The notes under the pieces were generated by a model, which was not told where the DNA came from, ran no database searches, and saw only the letters and a program-made list of their open reading frames with translations. DNA of 64,000 nt from Amorphochlora amoebiformis (lineage: Eukaryota > Cercozoa > Chlorarachniophyceae). The stretch lies in assembly GCA_054601695.1 (NCBI GenBank), contig BAAHQB010000039.1, forward strand, positions 124,001 through 188,000, written 5' to 3'. Made by a program: the position numbers and the translations under genes. Shown in pieces: positions 56,313 through 64,000 of the stretch (its first letter is position 1; each line of letters opens with the position of its first letter).

Positions 56313-57791
56313 GCCATGTCCTTGAAACTCTGTATATAGAGCCCCACTTAGAGGCTCTCGCATACCCTGGTTGTCAAAGGGGCAGCGTTTGGAGAATTTC
56401 AGTGCTGTTAACTTTCGACCACGTTCTTTGATATATAAGGTTTAAGGGTGTGTGGTTTCAAGTGACTATTTGACTACACTCTTTGTCGTTTCTTCGCGGT
56501 GGAGGCATGATCATTCTCGGTCTTCTGAATTTCGATCAAAGGGATATCCTCGCCGTCACGTTCTTCCCGTTGAAAATAGATGAGCACTTATTTTTCCTCT
56601 TTTTTTTGGTTTCTTCAGAAGTATTTATTCTTCTCTAGTTACTTTTTATCCTACGGTTAATTTTCTTCTGAGAACTTACTTCTCTGCTTTTTTACCTTGT
56701 GAAATAGAATATTGCTTGCTAGTTTGGTTCTACTAGTTCTAATCCAACTAGCACACCCCGAGATGACCTTACAAGTTAATCCGTGTACTCTACTTCGGGG
56801 CTGAATATATGCATTGTGTACTCTAAGACTCTTTCCGGACCAATATTCTAAAGGGTTATGTCCATTCACTCGAGGTCCTTCACATACGAATTCAATACCG
56901 TCGCCGTAGAAACTATTTTTTTGAGTTCATTATTGTTTGTCGTACCTTCTGTGATTTAGTTTTTCTTCTGAAATCGTCTCACACTTAAAAAAACCTGGTG
57001 GGCGCGCTGGCTCGACTCCGTCATGATTAAGTTCAGCCATAGTTATTTTGGCTACTTCCTCCTCACGGCGTTGTAAATTTCCTCGATCCGGTTGCGACCT
57101 GAGTTAACGTTACGTCTGCTAATCACCGCCGCCTCGGCTAACAATGGCTAGCGGCAGTTAAAGATTGTAAATTGCTTGCAAGTCGAAATATTTAGAACCC
57201 TGTGTGGACGATTATAATTTGGATATGGGCATATTCATGACTAGTCATAGTAATATTGTATATCTAGTATGCATCTTAGAAGATTCAGCTAGGGTTAGGG
57301 TTAATTAGGGTTAGAACAAGAGACCGTTGTACTAGTAGTCGACGGAAAGCTTTTTGTTACAGAGCCGGGGGGGTTACCAATTGCGCCCAGGTAACGTGGT
57401 ATGTCTAGATATGTATATATATTGGAAACTACATATCTCAACATCTATCACACGAAATATAATCTAATGTATCACGCACAGACGCTCTGATGTGATGTTA
57501 AAATATGTAGTTTCCAACAATATCTAGAATATATACATATATTTTTATATAAATATCTAGAATATGTGTGCACTTACATACACAGTAGCTAGACATATCT
57601 AGAGTATTGCAGTACTAACATTAGCAGTGATCTGGGCGTAAATAAGTCATCGGATCATCATCATGTTTTTACTAGTTTAGACGGTATCCAGACGTACGTC
57701 TGGTTATTTAGAATTAATATAATCAAGCAAGATGATTGCAGCACCGTATATACACTAGTACATTCCGTTGCATTAGCATCTTGAGCTAGTT
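56313..57791. other. Convergent intergenic region MYB / ABC transporter
   Basis: No gene found. AT-rich but mostly without TA tracts. Contains TTAGGG units (57295-57320), a long inverted repeat (57422-57517) and a CTAG-rich block from about 57238 into the ABC gene end. Confidence 0.7.
57422..57517. other. Inverted repeat with 15 bp perfect inner match
   Basis: TTGGAAACTACATAT at 57422-57436 and its reverse complement ATATGTAGTTTCCAA at 57503-57517. Allowing three mismatches the arms extend to 24 nt (AACATC / GATGTT). Located between the 3' ends of two convergent genes. Confidence 0.85.
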
Positions 57792-63988
<6,197 letters not shown>

Positions 63989-64000
63989 CTGCATATATAT

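Overview
This 64 kb window is a eukaryotic nuclear contig, most likely from a unicellular protist. Seven protein genes are cut into very short exons (typically 30-120 nt) by about 120 spliceosomal introns. The introns are dominated by (TA)n tracts, with islands of (GA)n, minisatellites and CCCTAA telomere-type repeats. The long TA stretches give hundreds of meaningless Tyr/Ile open frames. The gene models here come from reading splice junctions (AG|exon|GT), checking that codon phase is kept across every junction, and matching the joined peptide to known families. TAA, TAG and TGA are all used as stops, so the genetic code looks standard. The gene set (SelO pseudokinase, K+-dependent Na+/Ca2+ exchanger, long-tailed class I myosin, SHAQKYF-type MYB, ABCC transporter) fits a protist rather than an animal or land plant. 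I cannot name the lineage.

Layout from left to right: the 3' end of a SelO gene (+, to 3942); a convergent intergenic region; a complete NCKX exchanger in 21 exons (-, 5726-14881); a 138 bp divergent gap; a class I myosin in 44 exons (+, 15020-30756) with motor, IQ, TH1, SH3 and two WW domains; a convergent intergenic region; a fibronectin type III protein in about 26 exons (-, 32004 to about 45560); a degraded retroelement-like stretch (about 46.2-47.1 kb); a PPR-like helical-repeat protein in 11 exons (+, 47164-52889); a small SHAQKYF MYB protein in 6 exons (+, 54190-56312); a convergent intergenic region; and the second nucleotide-binding domain of an ABCC-type transporter (-, 57792 to beyond the window edge). 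These genes are functionally unrelated neighbours. No operon, tRNA, rRNA, CRISPR array or intact transposon was seen.

The most unusual property is a recurrent pattern I call exon-edge echoes. Next to many exons the introns hold one to six diverged copies of one edge of that exon, usually the splice-site-proximal part, each copy ending in a (TA)n tract. Six of the seven genes show clear cases and SelO shows a related one. Other oddities are a roughly 509-residue Pro/Thr/Ser/Gly-rich insertion inside one FN3 domain, a GC-AG intron in the myosin, CTAG-rich 3' flanking regions, and telomere-type repeats with a shared companion motif in introns of unrelated genes.
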